64,000 nt of DNA, from positions 116,294 to 180,293 of the forward strand of contig QJNS01000160.1 of assembly GCA_004154925.1 (NCBI GenBank), written 5' to 3'. Shown here piece by piece: positions 1 to 14,785 of this stretch (positions are counted from its first letter, which is position 1; each line of letters starts with the position of its first letter). The notes beneath the pieces were generated by a model. It was given only the letters and a program-made list of their open reading frames with translations, had not been told where the DNA came from and made no database searches. The DNA is from Monosporascus cannonballus (taxonomy: Eukaryota; Ascomycota; Sordariomycetes; Xylariales). The translations under genes and the position numbers were made by a program.

Positions 1-3000
1 AAATCCCTGTAAGTAAACTAGGCTATTTAGCTGAATTTTATTAAGAAACCAGGAAATGTTTTTAAGCTTCCTAAGCCAGACCTTTTCCACAGAACCTTAA
101 TTAAGTTATGATTATTGTTAACTTAATGCCGAACATATTTCGGGTATTTTCTTATTTGATTTATTACGTTTATTATACGAATTGAATTTGCAATTAGATA
201 ACTTATTAAAAATACGGCTATTTGGTTTAAGCTCGTTATAAAAAAATATGTTATTTTGCTAGTCGAAAAACGAAACCCAAAGGTAATGCGAATTTATAGT
301 AATTACGAATAATTTAAAAAAGAATTAATAAAAGATTTTGAAATAATAAATAAATAAATAAAAGCCGAAATGCAAATTTAACAATTACGACAAAAAATTA
401 ATATCTAGTTACAGTAATACGTTAGTTCAATTAGCAGTTGAATTAAATTAAGGACACAAAATATGAATAGTTAAATATTTCGACGGCCTCAAAAGAAATA
501 TAAAACTTTTTTTTATAAATTTAATCGGCCTAATTATCTGTCGAATTATATGGTTATACTGATTAAAATTGACGATCGACAAAACGCATAACGTATTAAA
601 AGTACTAGAGGGAAAAACGATAATAAATCTTAATATACGGTTAATATTAGCGCTTCTCGACACAGTAACATTTTTTACGGCATAAAACTAGGATTTATAG
701 AATTAGAAGTTATATATAGAAAGAATTGGAATTAAACCAAATATTAGGATTACAACAAGATGGGATATAAGGTATCGTAATGTAAAACATTTAAAAAGCC
801 CCGTTAAAATAACAGAAAACCAATATTTAAAGAATAATTTAAAGAAAGCCAAAAGGACGGAAATAAATTTATTAATATAATTTAACCTAAATATATATCA
901 AATCTTTTATAGCAAAAAGTCTAAAAAAATACGAAAACTTAGAAAATTAATTTATTAAATACCGGAAGTATATCAAAAAGCATTATAAAGATAATTATGC
1001 GAATATTAGAATTGGATAGAAAAAATCTTTTCTGGAGTTTCTGATCGATATAACGAAATATACGCCATATATTATTAATAATTAGAATTTCCCGGTTACG
1101 AAAAATGGAAATAATATATTTACGTACGAACTATTCGTATGTATAATAAAAAATTCGATTTTCCAAATCGTACCGGAAATAATAAGGACGATAAATAATA
1201 ATATCGGTATTTTCGAACCATAGCCTCGGAAGATATTTAGTAATTGGCTGAAACAAAAAGCTGGCATAAAAGAAAATAATGCTCGTAATGAAACACCTTA
1301 TCTATTATGGATAATATAATTACTAAATAGAGAAACTGTTAATCTAGCATATAATAAAAAATATTGCTAGAAAGTTACTTCGAATTTCTATCTTGAATGG
1401 GTATTTATTATAAACCTGTATAAAAAACACAATTAAAAAACACGTTAATTTATAAGAAATCTTTAGAACAATAATTCGGAGGACATATAATAAAATATAA
1501 TTAAAAATATAAGAAAATAATTAATTCTTTAAAGAAACAAATGTAATGAAATTAAAAATACTTAATATAATTTGAAGAAATAATACGCACGCTAATAATA
1601 ACAAATATAATAGGTTAATGCGTTAAACAAAGAAATATAGATAAAGTTCGATAAATTCGAATAGGCGTTAAAAGAAAGAGATTATTTGTAGAAAAGCGGC
1701 AAAATAACGAAATTTAAAAAAATTACAAGGAATTTTTAAAAAAGGTTTTAAACGCGATAATAAAAAACGTTAATAACTTTATTACTTTAGATATATAAAT
1801 CGGAACCTATCAGTATACCGTAATAATAGATTACGGAATTTTAAGCGGGAATTATATTGTACCAAATATAGTTAATAAATTTAGATTATTATAGATATAG
1901 GTTAAAACCTTAGATAATAAAGAATATCGAAAGTTTGGAATTTATTTATAATAAATGAAAAACTACTTGCGAATTTAATTATTTTGACAATTTTATTTCA
2001 GGATAATATGAAATACTTAATTTTAATATCGTATTATTTAAAAATTACGTTATATTCTGAGGATTATTATAAATATACCAGTACAAAGTTTTATTTAACG
2101 AAAGAATTGGCCAGGTAAAGTTCGTTTTTTTTGTTAATAAATAAAAGAAAAGTAATTAAGGTTTTAATATTCGATCGATAATAATAACAAATATAAGCAT
2201 AAGGATACGATAAGAACCCCACCACTCAAAGAGATAAAACATAAAAAGAAAATAGGCTTTACAAAAAATACTACGTATTATTATTATTATTATCAAAACG
2301 AAATTAAAGTAACTCAATAACGATATGGAATAGTAATAATAATCCTAAAAGTTAAAAGATTTAACCTAGATGTTATTATAGTACCATAAATATAAGCCAT
2401 TTTTCAGAAAGGAACTGAATACGAAAGTATTAGAACATAGTAAATAAAATTATGAAATAGTTTTTAAGGAAGAAATTTCGACGAAGTTTTATCTTATTTA
2501 CAACCGTAATGGAAATGAATTACGTATTCTTAAAAAATGCCTGGAAAATCGATTAGAGAAAAAATGGATTTAACTTCCGAAATTACTAATAAAATACCTT
2601 ATATTATTTATATATAAAAAAATAAGAAATTATGATTTATGGTTAATTATTAATAACTAAAAAACATTATTATTAAAAATCGAACGTTATTACCCTTAAT
2701 TACGGGAGTAAAAAACTGATTTTACGGAACCAAATAATTCATAATATTCGATCTTAAAAATGGATATAGCTCATTCAAAATTAAAAAAGAAAATACGAAT
2801 AAAAAATAACTTTGAAAACGAAATATAAGTTATTTAAGTATTTGGTTATATTAATAAGACTTATTAACGCGCCACTAACTTTCTAACTGACAATAAAGTA
2901 TATATTACGTGAATACTTCGATATTTTCGTTATATCTTTTCTCGACGATATTCTTATCTTTTTCAAAAACAGAAAGAATATACGTAAAAATATTTATTAA

Positions 3001-3614
3001 CGCGGAAAAAAGTTAATTCCATCAATATGAAATAAAATATCTGAGATATATTATTATCTCAAAATATATTAGGATAAACCTCAAACAAATCGTTGTATTT
3101 ATAAAATAACAAATGTTAATAATAATTAAGGAAATAAAAGTATTTTTGGGATTCCCTAACTATTACAAAACATTTATTTGAAATTTCAGATCAATAACCA
3201 TATTATTAATAAATTTTATAAAAACATTTAAATGGATAATAAAAACGGAAAAAATATTTCAGGATATTAAGATTAGGATCGTTAGCAAACGAATATTAAT
3301 TTTGTATAATCCAAACCGCCCTGTTAAATTAAAAATGAATATTTTAAATTATACGTTAAATATAATGATCCGATAATGAAATAATTAAGGCGAATTATAT
3401 CTTTTTATTTTTTTTCGTATACATTAAAAAAACCAAATTTAATTAAGGTATTCCGAATGCGAAATATATTGTCATTATTATGGCATTTCGAAAATTTAGA
3501 TATTTCCTAAAAGGAAACTTATATTAAATTATGGTTTATACGGATTAATAAAATCTTACCGGAATTTTTGCCATTAAGGAGTTTACAGGATAATAATTAA
3601 AATATGTAAAGAAA

Positions 3615-3797
3615 TTGGCGAATGTTAATTTCGTTATTATTTATAGAAAAGGCTTAAAATATAATGAAACAAACACTTTGAATAAGGGACTAGATTTTGA
3701 AGAAAAATTCATTAAAATTGGCCATAAAATATTCGATATTATTACAAAAGAATATTTATATCTGCGAGAGGTTACGATAATTCGAGCAGTATTTTAA
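3615..3797 (+). pseudogene. Surviving in-frame piece of element A pol (end of RNase H / connection)
   Basis: This 60-codon stretch is one of the few parts of A's pol still open. It reads L-A-N-V-N-F-V-I-I-Y-R-K-G, then N-T-L-N-K-G, matching the usual gypsy RNase H tail (F-D-F-x-I-x-Y-R-x-G followed by N-x-L-S-R-R). The same segment in element D (47100-47200) reads L-A-N-F-D-F-V-I-I-H-K-K and, one frame over, N-T-L-S-K-R-P, which confirms the assignment. It ends about 310 bases before the integrase-core motif of A. It is a fossil of pol, not an independent gene; its first ATG is internal. Confidence 0.75.
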
Positions 3798-5800
3798 GAT
3801 ATATATCAGAACATTTCATAATATAACGATAGTTTTCCAGAAAATTAAAAAATAAATAAGATATAAGTTCCAGAACAATAATAGAAAGATTTAATACGAA
3901 AAATACATTAATATTAGTTATACGGATATAGAGGAATTTACAAAATCTTGGAACGGTTTTAACGTATATATTTTTTTTAAAATAAAATTAACGGTATAAA
4001 AAATCATACAATAATACAATGTTTGTGCCAAACCAAAAGTTTAACGATATAAGTTATACGGAAAATTATAATTTTTACTAATCGTAAAACGATTAAAATA
4101 TTTAGTTATATTCGATTTTATTATTAAATTTCTTATATCAAAATATGCAGTTATCGGAATATATTATTATAGCAATTTCGAAATGCTGTACCGATATAAG
4201 AAATCCTTTTATTTTTTACCATATTATAAAGATATAAACGCCGAATAAATGGCATATATTTTTACAATATATTTTTAAAATATAGAAATTATTAATAAAA
4301 CTTATTTTAAATAAAAGATTAATATTCGTATTTAAGTTTTTGTAAGGCCTAAGAATATAAATTAACTTAAATTATAAATTATTCCACGCTTTTGAACTTT
4401 AAATAAATAAATAAATAAAACGAAAAACTCAAATTTTGGAAACCTATTTACGAAATTACGTAAACTACGAATACAATAATGAGGTTAGAAAGTTATGACG
4501 GGCATAATTAATTTATAATACCAGCTATTATAAATATATCACAATATTATTAATAAATTAAAGGTTTGGTTTTATTCCAGAAATTTACAGAAAAACATAT
4601 AACAATAGTTTAATTAATATAAAAATAATCCTTATGTTAAAATAATTATAATAATTATATTAAGAAATAAAATCGGAATTAAAATTCGTACGAAATTAAA
4701 TAAGCAAATAGTGTACCCAAATAAAATTAAAAAAACCAATTTTCGAAAAAAGGAAAATGGTTTTTTTCGTTACAAAAAATATTTAGATAAGATGACCAAA
4801 TAGAAAATTCGATTTCAAATTTATCGGTTTATATAAAATTATTTAGAAAATCTCGAAAAATAATTATGGATTAGAATTTCTACCAAAATGTAAATTTTAT
4901 CCAATTTTTCGTATTTTTTTATTCAAGTTAGCAGCAAATATAATAAAGGTATTTACGGTATAAAACGGTATGAAAATATAAAATAGATAAATATACGAAA
5001 TGGAGAAGGTTTTCGTTATGCGAAAATAGGACGGATTTACTTAATACCTAATTAAGTAAAAAAAGTACTTAAATTCCGAAAATACCTAAGAACTTACTAA
5101 ACATCTTATTGGCGCCTAACGCCTAGTAAAAAATTTTTACCAATAACGATAAGCCCGTTCCAGTTAATAGCTAACCAGTTAATAACCGATATATTGGGCC
5201 AATTGGCCGTGACATACGTTAAAGTTATAACCGTAACGGTAATTTCTAATTATCTTTATTCCTAACGTTTTTGTTCCTTTAATTCGTTTAACGATTAAAG
5301 CTTATATTGTAACATAGTAATACCTTACCAATAAATTAACACCTTTTATTTACGTAAACAAATACAACGAGAAAAATATTTATTTATTTTTTTTAATAAC
5401 GATGTTAAATCTTAAAATAAAGCCGTTAAAATTTTAATAATCGTTCTTTAAAAAACGTTTTCTTACATTTTAAGCTTTAAAACTTATAACGAATATTGTG
5501 TAAAAAAGAAAAAGGTAAGCCGGTACTATGGCAAAATCAATTTCCATTAATATATTCTTTATACCTTAAAACGTTGTTTATTATTTTATACCTTATATTT
5601 TTCGAAAAATAATAAAAGTAAAACATAACTTTTTACTCGAACTCGTTAAAAGGTTTTATGGGGTCAATACGACGAACAGTAGAAAAACAAGGAATGCAAC
5701 AAATTTTAGAAATACGAAACGATATAATAAAGAGCAAAAAAAAGGATATTTATCAAACGGAAAAAAGAAAAAGAAAAAAATCTTGGAAACAAGATTTTGC

Positions 5801-5814
5801 AAAAAGGGAGATCG
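5801..5814 (+). other. Polypurine tract of element A
   Basis: AAAAAGGGAG followed by ATCG lies immediately upstream of the 3' LTR. The same place holds a purine run in D (49282-49298), F and B, as expected for the plus-strand primer site of an LTR retrotransposon. Confidence 0.6.
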
Positions 5815-6190
5815 TATTACGAACTAACAAATTTCGGCCTCAAGAAACAATCAAACAAAGAGTTTACGGATTATCCCATAGGTTACGTAACGGTAATTAT
5901 TACCAAGTTAATAATTAAAAATGATCAAAGGAAATTTTAAGTAATTATATTGATTATTAAGCGTATAATTATAAATTATCAAGCCAAAACGGAGAAAAAT
6001 ATATACGCTTATTATTTCAATAATTTAAATAATTTCAACTTGAAACATAATATCGTTACCCAAGGCACTCTTAGAATTACAAGACGTAATACGATTACTA
6101 TATCTATTACTCAGATTCCCACGATACTTCTGCTAACATAAACCCGTACGACTAAGGGTTAATTGTTGGTTAAACCCCCTAACCGTTACA
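5815..6190 (+). repeat. 3' LTR of element A (376 bp)
   Basis: Starts TATTACGAAC (the RIP form of TGTTACGACC) and ends CCGTTACA, so the ancestral ends were TG...CA. It aligns along its whole length with the LTRs of D, including the GTTACGTAACGG block near the start and the shared R/U5 half (ACGCTTATTATTT onward). The bases after it are CCTTAT. The inferred 5' TG is now TA. Confidence 0.88.
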
Positions 6191-6372
6191 CCTTATAAAA
6201 ACTAATCCTAATAATTTAACCACAACATATTTAATTGATTTAAATCGACCGTATTCTTTATCGTTAACTATATATACATCTCTGAAATAAATGTACGTAT
6301 TAAATCAAGGATTGTTACGGGTGCCATATTGCTATTTCTTCCGTCTAACCTTTTTGCAATTACCCCCCTTAA
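6191..6372. other. Spacer between element A and the small class II element
   Basis: These 182 bp of moderately A+T-rich sequence match none of the elements in the window. They are probably the original flank into which both neighbours inserted. No gene or motif is seen. Confidence 0.5.
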
Positions 6373-6381
6373 TAACGATCA
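6373..6381. repeat. 9-bp target site duplication, left copy (TAACGATCA)
   Basis: TAACGATCA here is repeated exactly at 22675-22683, on the other side of the small class II element. Together with the 9-bp duplication around the large copy this fixes the element's ends. Confidence 0.85.
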
Positions 6382-6419
6382 CCTTGTCTCATCGTGATCA
6401 GGACCCCATTTTGGAGGTT

Positions 6420-6453
6420 GTGGCTGTGCCTGCGGCGCAGCAGTTGTAGCCAC
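6420..6453. repeat. Terminal 34-bp imperfect hairpin, small class II element
   Basis: GTGGCT...AGCCAC with an inner CTGCGGCGCAG forms a G+C-rich imperfect palindrome ~40 bp from the element's end. The same hairpin is at 61482-61515 in the large copy, with several changed bases but the pairing kept. It may be a transposase-binding or structural end feature. Confidence 0.65.
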
Positions 6454-8675
6454 AGCTATAGTTTTTGATCAAGAAGTATCTGTTAGGGGTCCAATAGATC
6501 AGCGAAACTTCTTTAAGAATAATACTTACAAAAACAATAAAACCTTCAAAATAAAGCCTGATAATAAATTAAGATTTTTTCCTTCCATTTGGTCTACTTT
6601 TATACAAATTTGCAAAAATTATTATTATTAACTTAGGCAATATATATTAATTACGAAATTTTTAACATTTTAACACGTATAATTTAACGCAAAATTAAAA
6701 GTTTTATTTTTTGATATAATAATGGTTTCAATTAATAAGAAACAAAAATTGTTATAATAAAAAGATAACTCAAAATCCCGGTTAATGTATATTATAACCT
6801 TTTACTTCCTTTCGGGCAATACGATAATAATATAATTTTATAAGCCAAAATAATAATACCTAATGTTTAAAATCGTCCGTAATAAACCCCGAAATATATT
6901 TTTTCCTAATTCGCCAAATACGGGTAATATATTCGAAAGTTTAAAGTAAATACCCTAGATTTTCGAATATTTAACTTTTTAAAGCGAAGTATTTATTTTT
7001 ATCTGATACCGTTACCGGTTTTTTGCCGGTATAAACGTAATTAACCCATATATTAATATTATGTATATAACCGATAACTTTACGAAAACCCTACGCCGTC
7101 GGTTTATTTGCCTTATATTAAACGCTGTATTTAGCAGACAAAACCGTATTTTACGGGAAAAATAAATTAATATAATATATAATTAAGTTTTCGGAATACT
7201 TAATTTTTTATTATTATTACCACAAATTTCGAAAACTCTTTAATTATTTAAGCCTTTTTTAATAACCGATTTAATTATTATTTAAGTTATATTATTAATT
7301 AAGTTAGCGGAAATGTACCGAATATTTATATTAATAATCTTATTTTTTTGTTTTAATATTTACAGATACGAAAAAGCTTAACTTAAAGATATTTGACCAT
7401 ATAACTGCCGGACGGCATAACTATATTATTTTTAAAACTAAACGAATATCAAATAATTAATCCCAGATCACCATATTAAATTTTATATTTAAATAATAAT
7501 ATGGTTTAATTATCATTGACAAAGCATATTCATTATCGAAATTAAAAAATTTCCAGTATAAATATATTAATATCCGTAATTTATGTTTTATTTTCCCTGC
7601 CTATATATATACGTTTACGTATATAATAATTATTAATAATACCATAAAAAAAGGTTACGAAATATGGCTGCTTTGGATAAATTAACGACTTAACTGGATA
7701 TAGCTATAAGGCGGACGTCCGGCATTTTAATATTAATTGTCTCGAAATTAACATTATTATTTTTTCCATTCCTACTGGTTAACGTTCAAATTAAAGGTAT
7801 TTAGATTTGTTGATAACAAATATATCCGCGCTATTAAATAATATCCCTTTAATCCACCTTAATAGCGTACATTCCATTCTTAAAAATATTGTTTATGTTT
7901 ATAATAAGGCGAAAACTATGGATATTTAAAATTTCCGGATTAGGACCATAGTGAACCGGGGTTATTTATCGAAGGTTATGAAAAGAATTTTTAAGGTTTA
8001 TAGTTTCGAAGTATTCGAAAATAATAAAAACCTGCCTAGTAAATAAGATAGGTAACTGCTGTTAATTTTGAAAATTATCTTAATTATAATAATTAGGATT
8101 ATAAAAGAAAGATATAAAGGGATATCCGGATCGTTATTATTATAAAACCGTTTTGTTTTCTGTTTAGTATTATACGACTATTATTTCTTCTTTACATATA
8201 TAATTACCTGGTTTAAAAGCTTAAACCATTTAGGGGTAGGCGTTTTTATAAAGCGTTAACTTTCGTCTAAAATGGTATGGATTATGTTAATTTCGAATAA
8301 TAATTTTTCTGGTGGACGGCGGAATTTAGGCCCTTTTCCACAAGTTATAAGTTTCCCGTATAATGTATTATGGTATCTGTATATAGTAAGGTCTTAATTA
8401 ATAGAAATTAGAAGTTTTTGCTAACTTTCGCATGCTAATAGCCGTGAGCGTAATTATTTTTTTAATACGTTAATTAATGGGTTAATCCCAACGGTCGAAC
8501 TAGTAGTTCGGCCTAAATCGTCGCAAAAAATCCAATTACGAATAAAATTTAAAATATTATGGTAATTTTGTTATATTAATGCCAGAAATCCAAGGTACGC
8601 GTACGTATGTTCTGTTCTAAGGGCGTGGCACGGTAGAACTGGAAGAATTCGGATTTATCGCATTCTGAGAAAGGG

Positions 8676-8680
8676 GATAA
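8676..8680. repeat. 5-bp target site duplication of element B, left (GATAA)
   Basis: GATAA directly precedes B's 5' LTR and is repeated at 22319-22323 directly after its 3' LTR. A 5-bp duplication is usual for Ty3/gypsy elements. Confidence 0.9.
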
Positions 8681-9095
8681 TGTTATGACCTAACGGTCTT
8701 GGCTCCTGGAAACGGTCGGGATCCTGAGAAGCCAGACCCCGACTCAGCCAAGAGGTCAGGTGACTGGCTCAAAGGACTCAAAGGCCCTAATTGGTCAAAA
8801 AGGCTTAAGTCGGTTAAGCACCGGAAAAGGCTTAAAGGGGCTTAAAAAAACTTAACCAGAAAAATGTCGTTAAGCTATAATAAATACCTTAAGGCAAAAT
8901 CAAAATATATACGCTTAATATTTGCATAATTTAAATAATTTCAATTTATAATATTATATTATTATTTAACATATTTATAGAATTACGAAATATACAATGA
9001 TTATTATATATTTTATTTAGATTTTTAGAATATTGTATTAATATAAATGCGTATAATTAAGATTTAATATTTAATTAAACGTTTTAACCATTATA
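8681..9095 (+). repeat. 5' LTR of element B (415 bp)
   Basis: Runs from TGTTATGACC to ACCATTATA (ancestral CCGTCACA by comparison with the 3' LTR). The first ~130 bases are much less RIP-mutated than the rest: GGTCAGGTGACTGGCTC is still readable. Confidence 0.9.
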
Positions 9096-12000
9096 CGTTA
9101 TAAACCTTGGTTTAAAAATACGGTTAAACTTTAAAAACTATGGATTAATATTATATTTACTAGCAAATAGCCCGAATAACTTACTTACCAAGTTTTGAAT
9201 TATCCGTATATTAAAATAAAATTCAAAAAGTAAAAAGAAACATTTCGCTTTTTTTAAAGAAATGTTTTAACGCCTAAATACCCTAAACGAACGTATTTTC
9301 TAGCTTAAAAAATAACAATAATCTTACGATATTTTTTTGAGCCGTTTATAAAAAACTTAAGGAAAAAAAGAATTTCGAAACCGGAAAGCTTTTTCAAATA
9401 AACTAAATTATTTAACTAAATTTTATAAAAACACCAAAAAAGTTTTTAAATCTTTTAAATTAAAACTTTTGGACGGAATTTTAATTAAATTATAATTATT
9501 TTTAACTTAATGCCGAATATATTTCGGATATTTTTTTATTCGACTTATTACAATTATTATACGAATTCAATTCGTAATCGGACGACTTACTGGAAATACG
9601 GTTATTTAGTTCGAATCCGTTATAAAAAGATATGTTATTTTGCCGGTCGAGAAACGAAACCTAAAAATAATACAAATTTATAACGATTACGAATAATTCG
9701 AAGAAGTGTTAACGAAAGTTTTCGGAATAATAAACGAAAAATAAAAGCCGAAATACAAATTTAATAATTACGATAAAGTTAATGAATATCCAGTTACAGT
9801 AATACGTAAATTTAGTTAATATTTAAATTGAATTAAAAATAAAAAATATTATTAATTAAATTTTTCGACGGCTTGAAAAAAATATATCGAAACAGCTTTT
9901 TAAATTTAATCGGCTTGATTACTTATTCGATTATATTGTTGTGGCGATTAAAATTAATAATTGAAAATACGTATAACATATTAAAAGTGTTAAAGGAAAA
10001 AATAAAACTAAATCTCGATATATAGTTAATTTGAACTTTTCTCGATATAATAATACTTTTTACGATGTAAAACTAAGGATAATGGTATTAAAAATTATTT
10101 ATAGAAGTTAATAAAGCTAAATTAAATATTATAATTGTAAAGAAATGAGAACTAAGATATCGCAATATACAATATTTCAGGAACCTTATGAAAATAAATA
10201 AAAACCAATATTTAACAAATAATTTGAAGAAAATGAAAAGGACGGAAGTAAATTTATGAATATAATTTAGCTTAGATATATGATAAGTTTCCTATAACGG
10301 AAGATTTAATAAAAAATGCAAAAACCCAGAAATTTAATTTAATAAATATCGCGAATATAACAAAAAATGTTATAAAAACAATTACGCAAATATCAAAATT
10401 GGATAAAAAAGATTTATCCAGGAATTGCCGATCGATATGGCATAATATACGCCATATATTATTAACGACGAAAGTATTTCGATTGCAAAAAATAAAAGTA
10501 ATATATTTACATATAAATTATACGTATATATTACGAAAAATTTGATTTTTTTAAGTCGTATTGGAAATAATAAGGATAATAAGTAATAATACCGATATTT
10601 TCGAATTATAAGCTTAAAAATATTTAACAGTTGGCCGAAATAAAAAGCTGACCCAAAAAAATAATGGCCGTAAAAATACTTTTCTATTATTATGAATAAT
10701 ATAATTATTAATCGGAAAAAATTGATTTAACGCATAATAAAAAACTATTATTAAAAACCTATTACCAAATCTTATTTTTAATAAATATTTATTACAAGCT
10801 TTTACGAAAACAGTTTATTAAGGAAAAAATACGTTAATTTATAAGAAATGTTTAAAGCGGTAATTAAAATAACGCATAATAAGATATAATTATAAATATA
10901 AGAAGGTAATTTATTTACTAAAAAAAGATTGTATAACAAAACCAGAAATAATTAATATAATTCGAAAAAGTAATTCGCCAGTGATAATAACAAATATAAC
11001 AGTTTAAGGCGTTAAACGAAAAATTATAAATAAAACTTTATAAATTCGAAAAAAATTAAAAAAAATTACTTATAAAGATATTTCAAAATAACGAAACCTA
11101 AAGGTTTAAAAGAAATTCCGGAAGAAGCTTTAAACGTAACGATAAAAAAAGTTAATAACGTTATTATTTTAGATATACGAAGCGGAACGTATTAATATAC
11201 CGTAATAATAGATTACGGAACTTTAAGCGGATATTATATTATATTAAATATAATTAATAAATTCACATTATGACGGAAATATAAGTTGAAGGTTTATATA
11301 ACAATAAATATCGAAAATTAAAAATTTATTTACCATAACAGAAATATTATACGTAAAATTAATTATTCCTAAATTTTTAAATAAGGATAATATTAAATTG
11401 TTAATTTGATATTATATTATTTGGAAATTATAATATAATTTTAAGACTATTATAAATACGCTAGTACGGAATTTTAATTAATAAAAGATTAATTGAATAA
11501 CGTTTATTTTATTTCTCATTAATACTTACAAAAATGAAAAATGAGGATTTTATTATTTAATTGATAATAACGATAAATATAGGCATAATATTACGAAAAT
11601 AACCTTATTACCTAAAAAAACAAAATATATAAAGAGAATATTAAAAAAATGCGACATATTATTCTTATTATCAAAACGAAATTAAAATACCAAATAACGA
11701 TTTGAAATAATAATAATAAAAGTTTTAAAAATTAAAGAATTTAATTAATGTAATATTATAATATTATAGATATAAATTGTTATTTAAGAAGGAACTTGAT
11801 ACGAAATTATTAGAATATAACAAATAAAATTATAACATAATTTTTAAAGAAGGAATTTCTACAAAGTTTTACCTTATTTATAACTTTAACGGAAATAAGT
11901 TATGTATTTTCAAAGAATACCTGGAAATTTGGTTATAAAAAAGACAAATTCGATTTTCGAAATTATTAACAAGATATTTTATATTTTTTATGTCGGTAAC

Positions 12001-14785
12001 AAACGGAGAATTATTATTTATAATATATTATTAATAATTAAATAATATTAGTATTAAAAATTAAATATTATTATTTTTAATTACCGAAATGAAAAACTAA
12101 TTTTACGGAACTAAAATATTTATAATATTCAATTTTAAATATAAATATTATTTTATTAAAATTAAAAAAAATACGAATAAAAAATAATTTTTAAAACGAA
12201 ATACGTATTATTTAAATATTTCGTGACGTTAATGAGATTTACGAACGTATTATTATTTTTTAATAGATAATAAATTATGTATTACCGAAATAACTTAGTA
12301 TTTTGATCGTAAATTTTTTCGACGATAGTCTTATTTTCTTAAGAATTATAAAAATATACGTAAAATAAATTTATAATATTTTGTAAAATTTATAAATCAG
12401 AAATAAAATATTTATGATATATTATTATCCGAAAATGTATTAGGATAAATTTTAAGAAAATCTTTACAATTATAAAACAATAAACGTTGACGATAATAAA
12501 AGAAGTCTAAGTATTTTCTGGATTCGCTAATTATTATAAAAGATTTATTCGAAGTTTTAATAGAATAATTATACGTTAAATAAATTTTACGTCGAAAAAA
12601 TTTAAAATAAATGCTAAATATAGAAGAAACATTTCAGGGTATTAACGATGCGATTATTAGCAAGCTAGTATTAATTGTATCAGATTTAAACCGTCTTTTA
12701 TATTAAAAAACGATGTTTCGGACTAGACAAGAAATTTGATATTTAAATAACGAAATAATTAAGCCAAATTATATTTTATTGTGTTTTTTTCGTATAAATG
12801 AAAAAGAACCGAACTTAATCACGAGATTCCAAATAAAGAATTTATGGTTATTATCATAGCATTTCAAAAACTTAAGTATTTCTTAAAACTGATTTTTATT
12901 AAATCAAGGTTTATACGGATTATTAAAGCTTTACCCGATTTATTACGATCAGGAAATTTATCAAAAAATAATTAAACTACATAAAAATATTACAAAATTT
13001 CGGTTTCGTTATTATCTATAAAAAAGCTTAAAAATAATTAAATAAATATTTTAAGGAAATAATTAAAGTTCGAAAAGAAATTAATTAAAATTTGTTATAT
13101 AATTTTTGACATTATTATAAAAAGATATTTATACTTATAATACATTAAAGCAATTCGGGCAGTACCTCTTAATATATATAAAAAAATCCAATAATCAAAT
13201 AATACAATAATAATCTTTTAAAGAATCAAGAAATAAACAAAATTTAAGTTTTAAAAAATACTAAAAAAACCTAATACGAAAAGTATATAAATATTAGTTA
13301 TACGGATATCCAAATATCTATAAAACCTTAAAACGGCTTTAATATATATATGTCTTTTTTAAAATAAAATTAACGGAATAAAGAATTATATAACAATTCC
13401 ATATTTGTATTAAAAAGGTTTTAACGACATAAACTATACGAAAAATTATAACTATTAATAATTTTAAAACGATTATAAAACTTAATTATATTCGATTTTA
13501 TTACCAAATTTCTTATATTAAAAATTTTAATTATCACAATCTATTATGATAGCATTTTCGTAATGGTTTACAGATTTACAAAAATTTCCCATCTTTTATT
13601 ATATTATAAGGATATAAACGCCGAATAAATAATAAACATTTTTAAGACATATTTTTAATACATACGAATGATTAATAAAGGCTATTTTAAAGAAAAGATC
13701 CAGATTCGTATTTAAGTTTTGGAAAGGTTTTATAACTTAAATCGGCCTTGATCATCAGTTATTTAATATATTTAAACTTTAAATGCATAAATAAATAGAA
13801 TATATAAATTAATTTTTAAAAACTTATTTATAACATTATATTAATTACGAATAAAATAAATCAGTGAGGAAATTATTAATCGTATAATTAATTTATAATA
13901 ACAGTTATTAACAAAGCATTAAAATAATATTAGCGAACGTAAATTTTAATTTTATTCCCGAAATTATTAAGAAATGCGTAACGAAATTTAATTAATATCA
14001 AAATAGTTTTTTACGACAAAATAATTATAATAATTATATTAAAAAATATAAAACGAAAAGCAATTTGTATAATATCAAATAAACAAATATTATAATTAGG
14101 GAAAATTAAAAGATTTATTTTTCGAAAAAGGACAAATAATTTCTCTCGTTATTAAAAATATTTAAATAAAACGATATAACAAAAAACTCGAGTTCAAATA
14201 TATCGATCGACATAAAATTATTAAGAAAACTTTAAAAAGCAATTCATAATTAATATATCCATCAAAAATTAAATTTTATCGAATCTATTTTAGTTTTTTA
14301 TTTAAATTAAAAGTAAATATAATTATATTGTAAACGGCATAAAACGATACGGAAATAAAAACCAAATAAATATATAAGGTGAAAAATAATTTCTATATGC
14401 AAAAATAAAACGGATGAATTTAATATAAAATTAAATAAAAAAAGCACCCAGATTCCGAAAATACCTAAAAACCTGCTACTACCCTTATTGGAATTTAATT
14501 CCTATTAAAAAACTTTTACTAATGTTAACGAGTATATTTTAATTAACGGCCGACCAATTAATAGCCGGAATATTGGGCCAATCGGCCGCAACCTGCATTA
14601 ACGTAATAGCCGTAATGGCGGCCTTTAATTATTCCAGTTTTTTTCTAAACCTTTAAATTCTTTTATCGTTTCCGTATTTTAAATACCGCGGCAAAATATT
14701 TTAATTTCTTGTTAACGAAAAAGTTTTTTTTATTTTTGCAAACGGTTTAAACGACCAAATAATTCATTAAAATATTATTAAGGCT

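Larger units (their letters stand above)
1..6190 (+). mobile_element. Element A: RIP-degraded Ty3/gypsy LTR retrotransposon, 5' end outside window
   Basis: This is the 3' ~6.2 kb of an LTR retrotransposon. Position 1 corresponds to about 9395 of element B, so the 5' LTR and roughly 0.3 kb of internal DNA lie outside the window. Visible in order on the + strand: a retropepsin-like D-x-G motif at 1829-1837 (read D-Y-G, D-C-G in copy D); a reverse transcriptase box at 2938-2961 read F-L-D-D-I-L-I-F; an RNase H region around 3330-3700; an integrase-core frame near 4108-4140 read I-F-D-F-I-I-K-F-L-I-S; a purine-rich tract at 5801-5814; and the 3' LTR. Stop codons from RIP (mostly TAA where CAA is expected) break every frame. 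The order PR-RT-RH-IN is that of Ty3/gypsy. Its LTR and 3' internal segment match element D most closely. The pair of target duplications cannot be checked because the left end is missing. Confidence 0.88.

Noticed and set aside
448..1267. Open frames on the minus strand at 448-663 and 1082-1267
   Set aside because: They lie antisense to element A's gag-pol region and are by-products of RIP-shaped composition.
5658..6141. Plus-strand frames at 5658-5918 and 5950-6141
   Set aside because: They run across the internal/LTR border and within the LTR of element A; no protein-like conservation with copy D.
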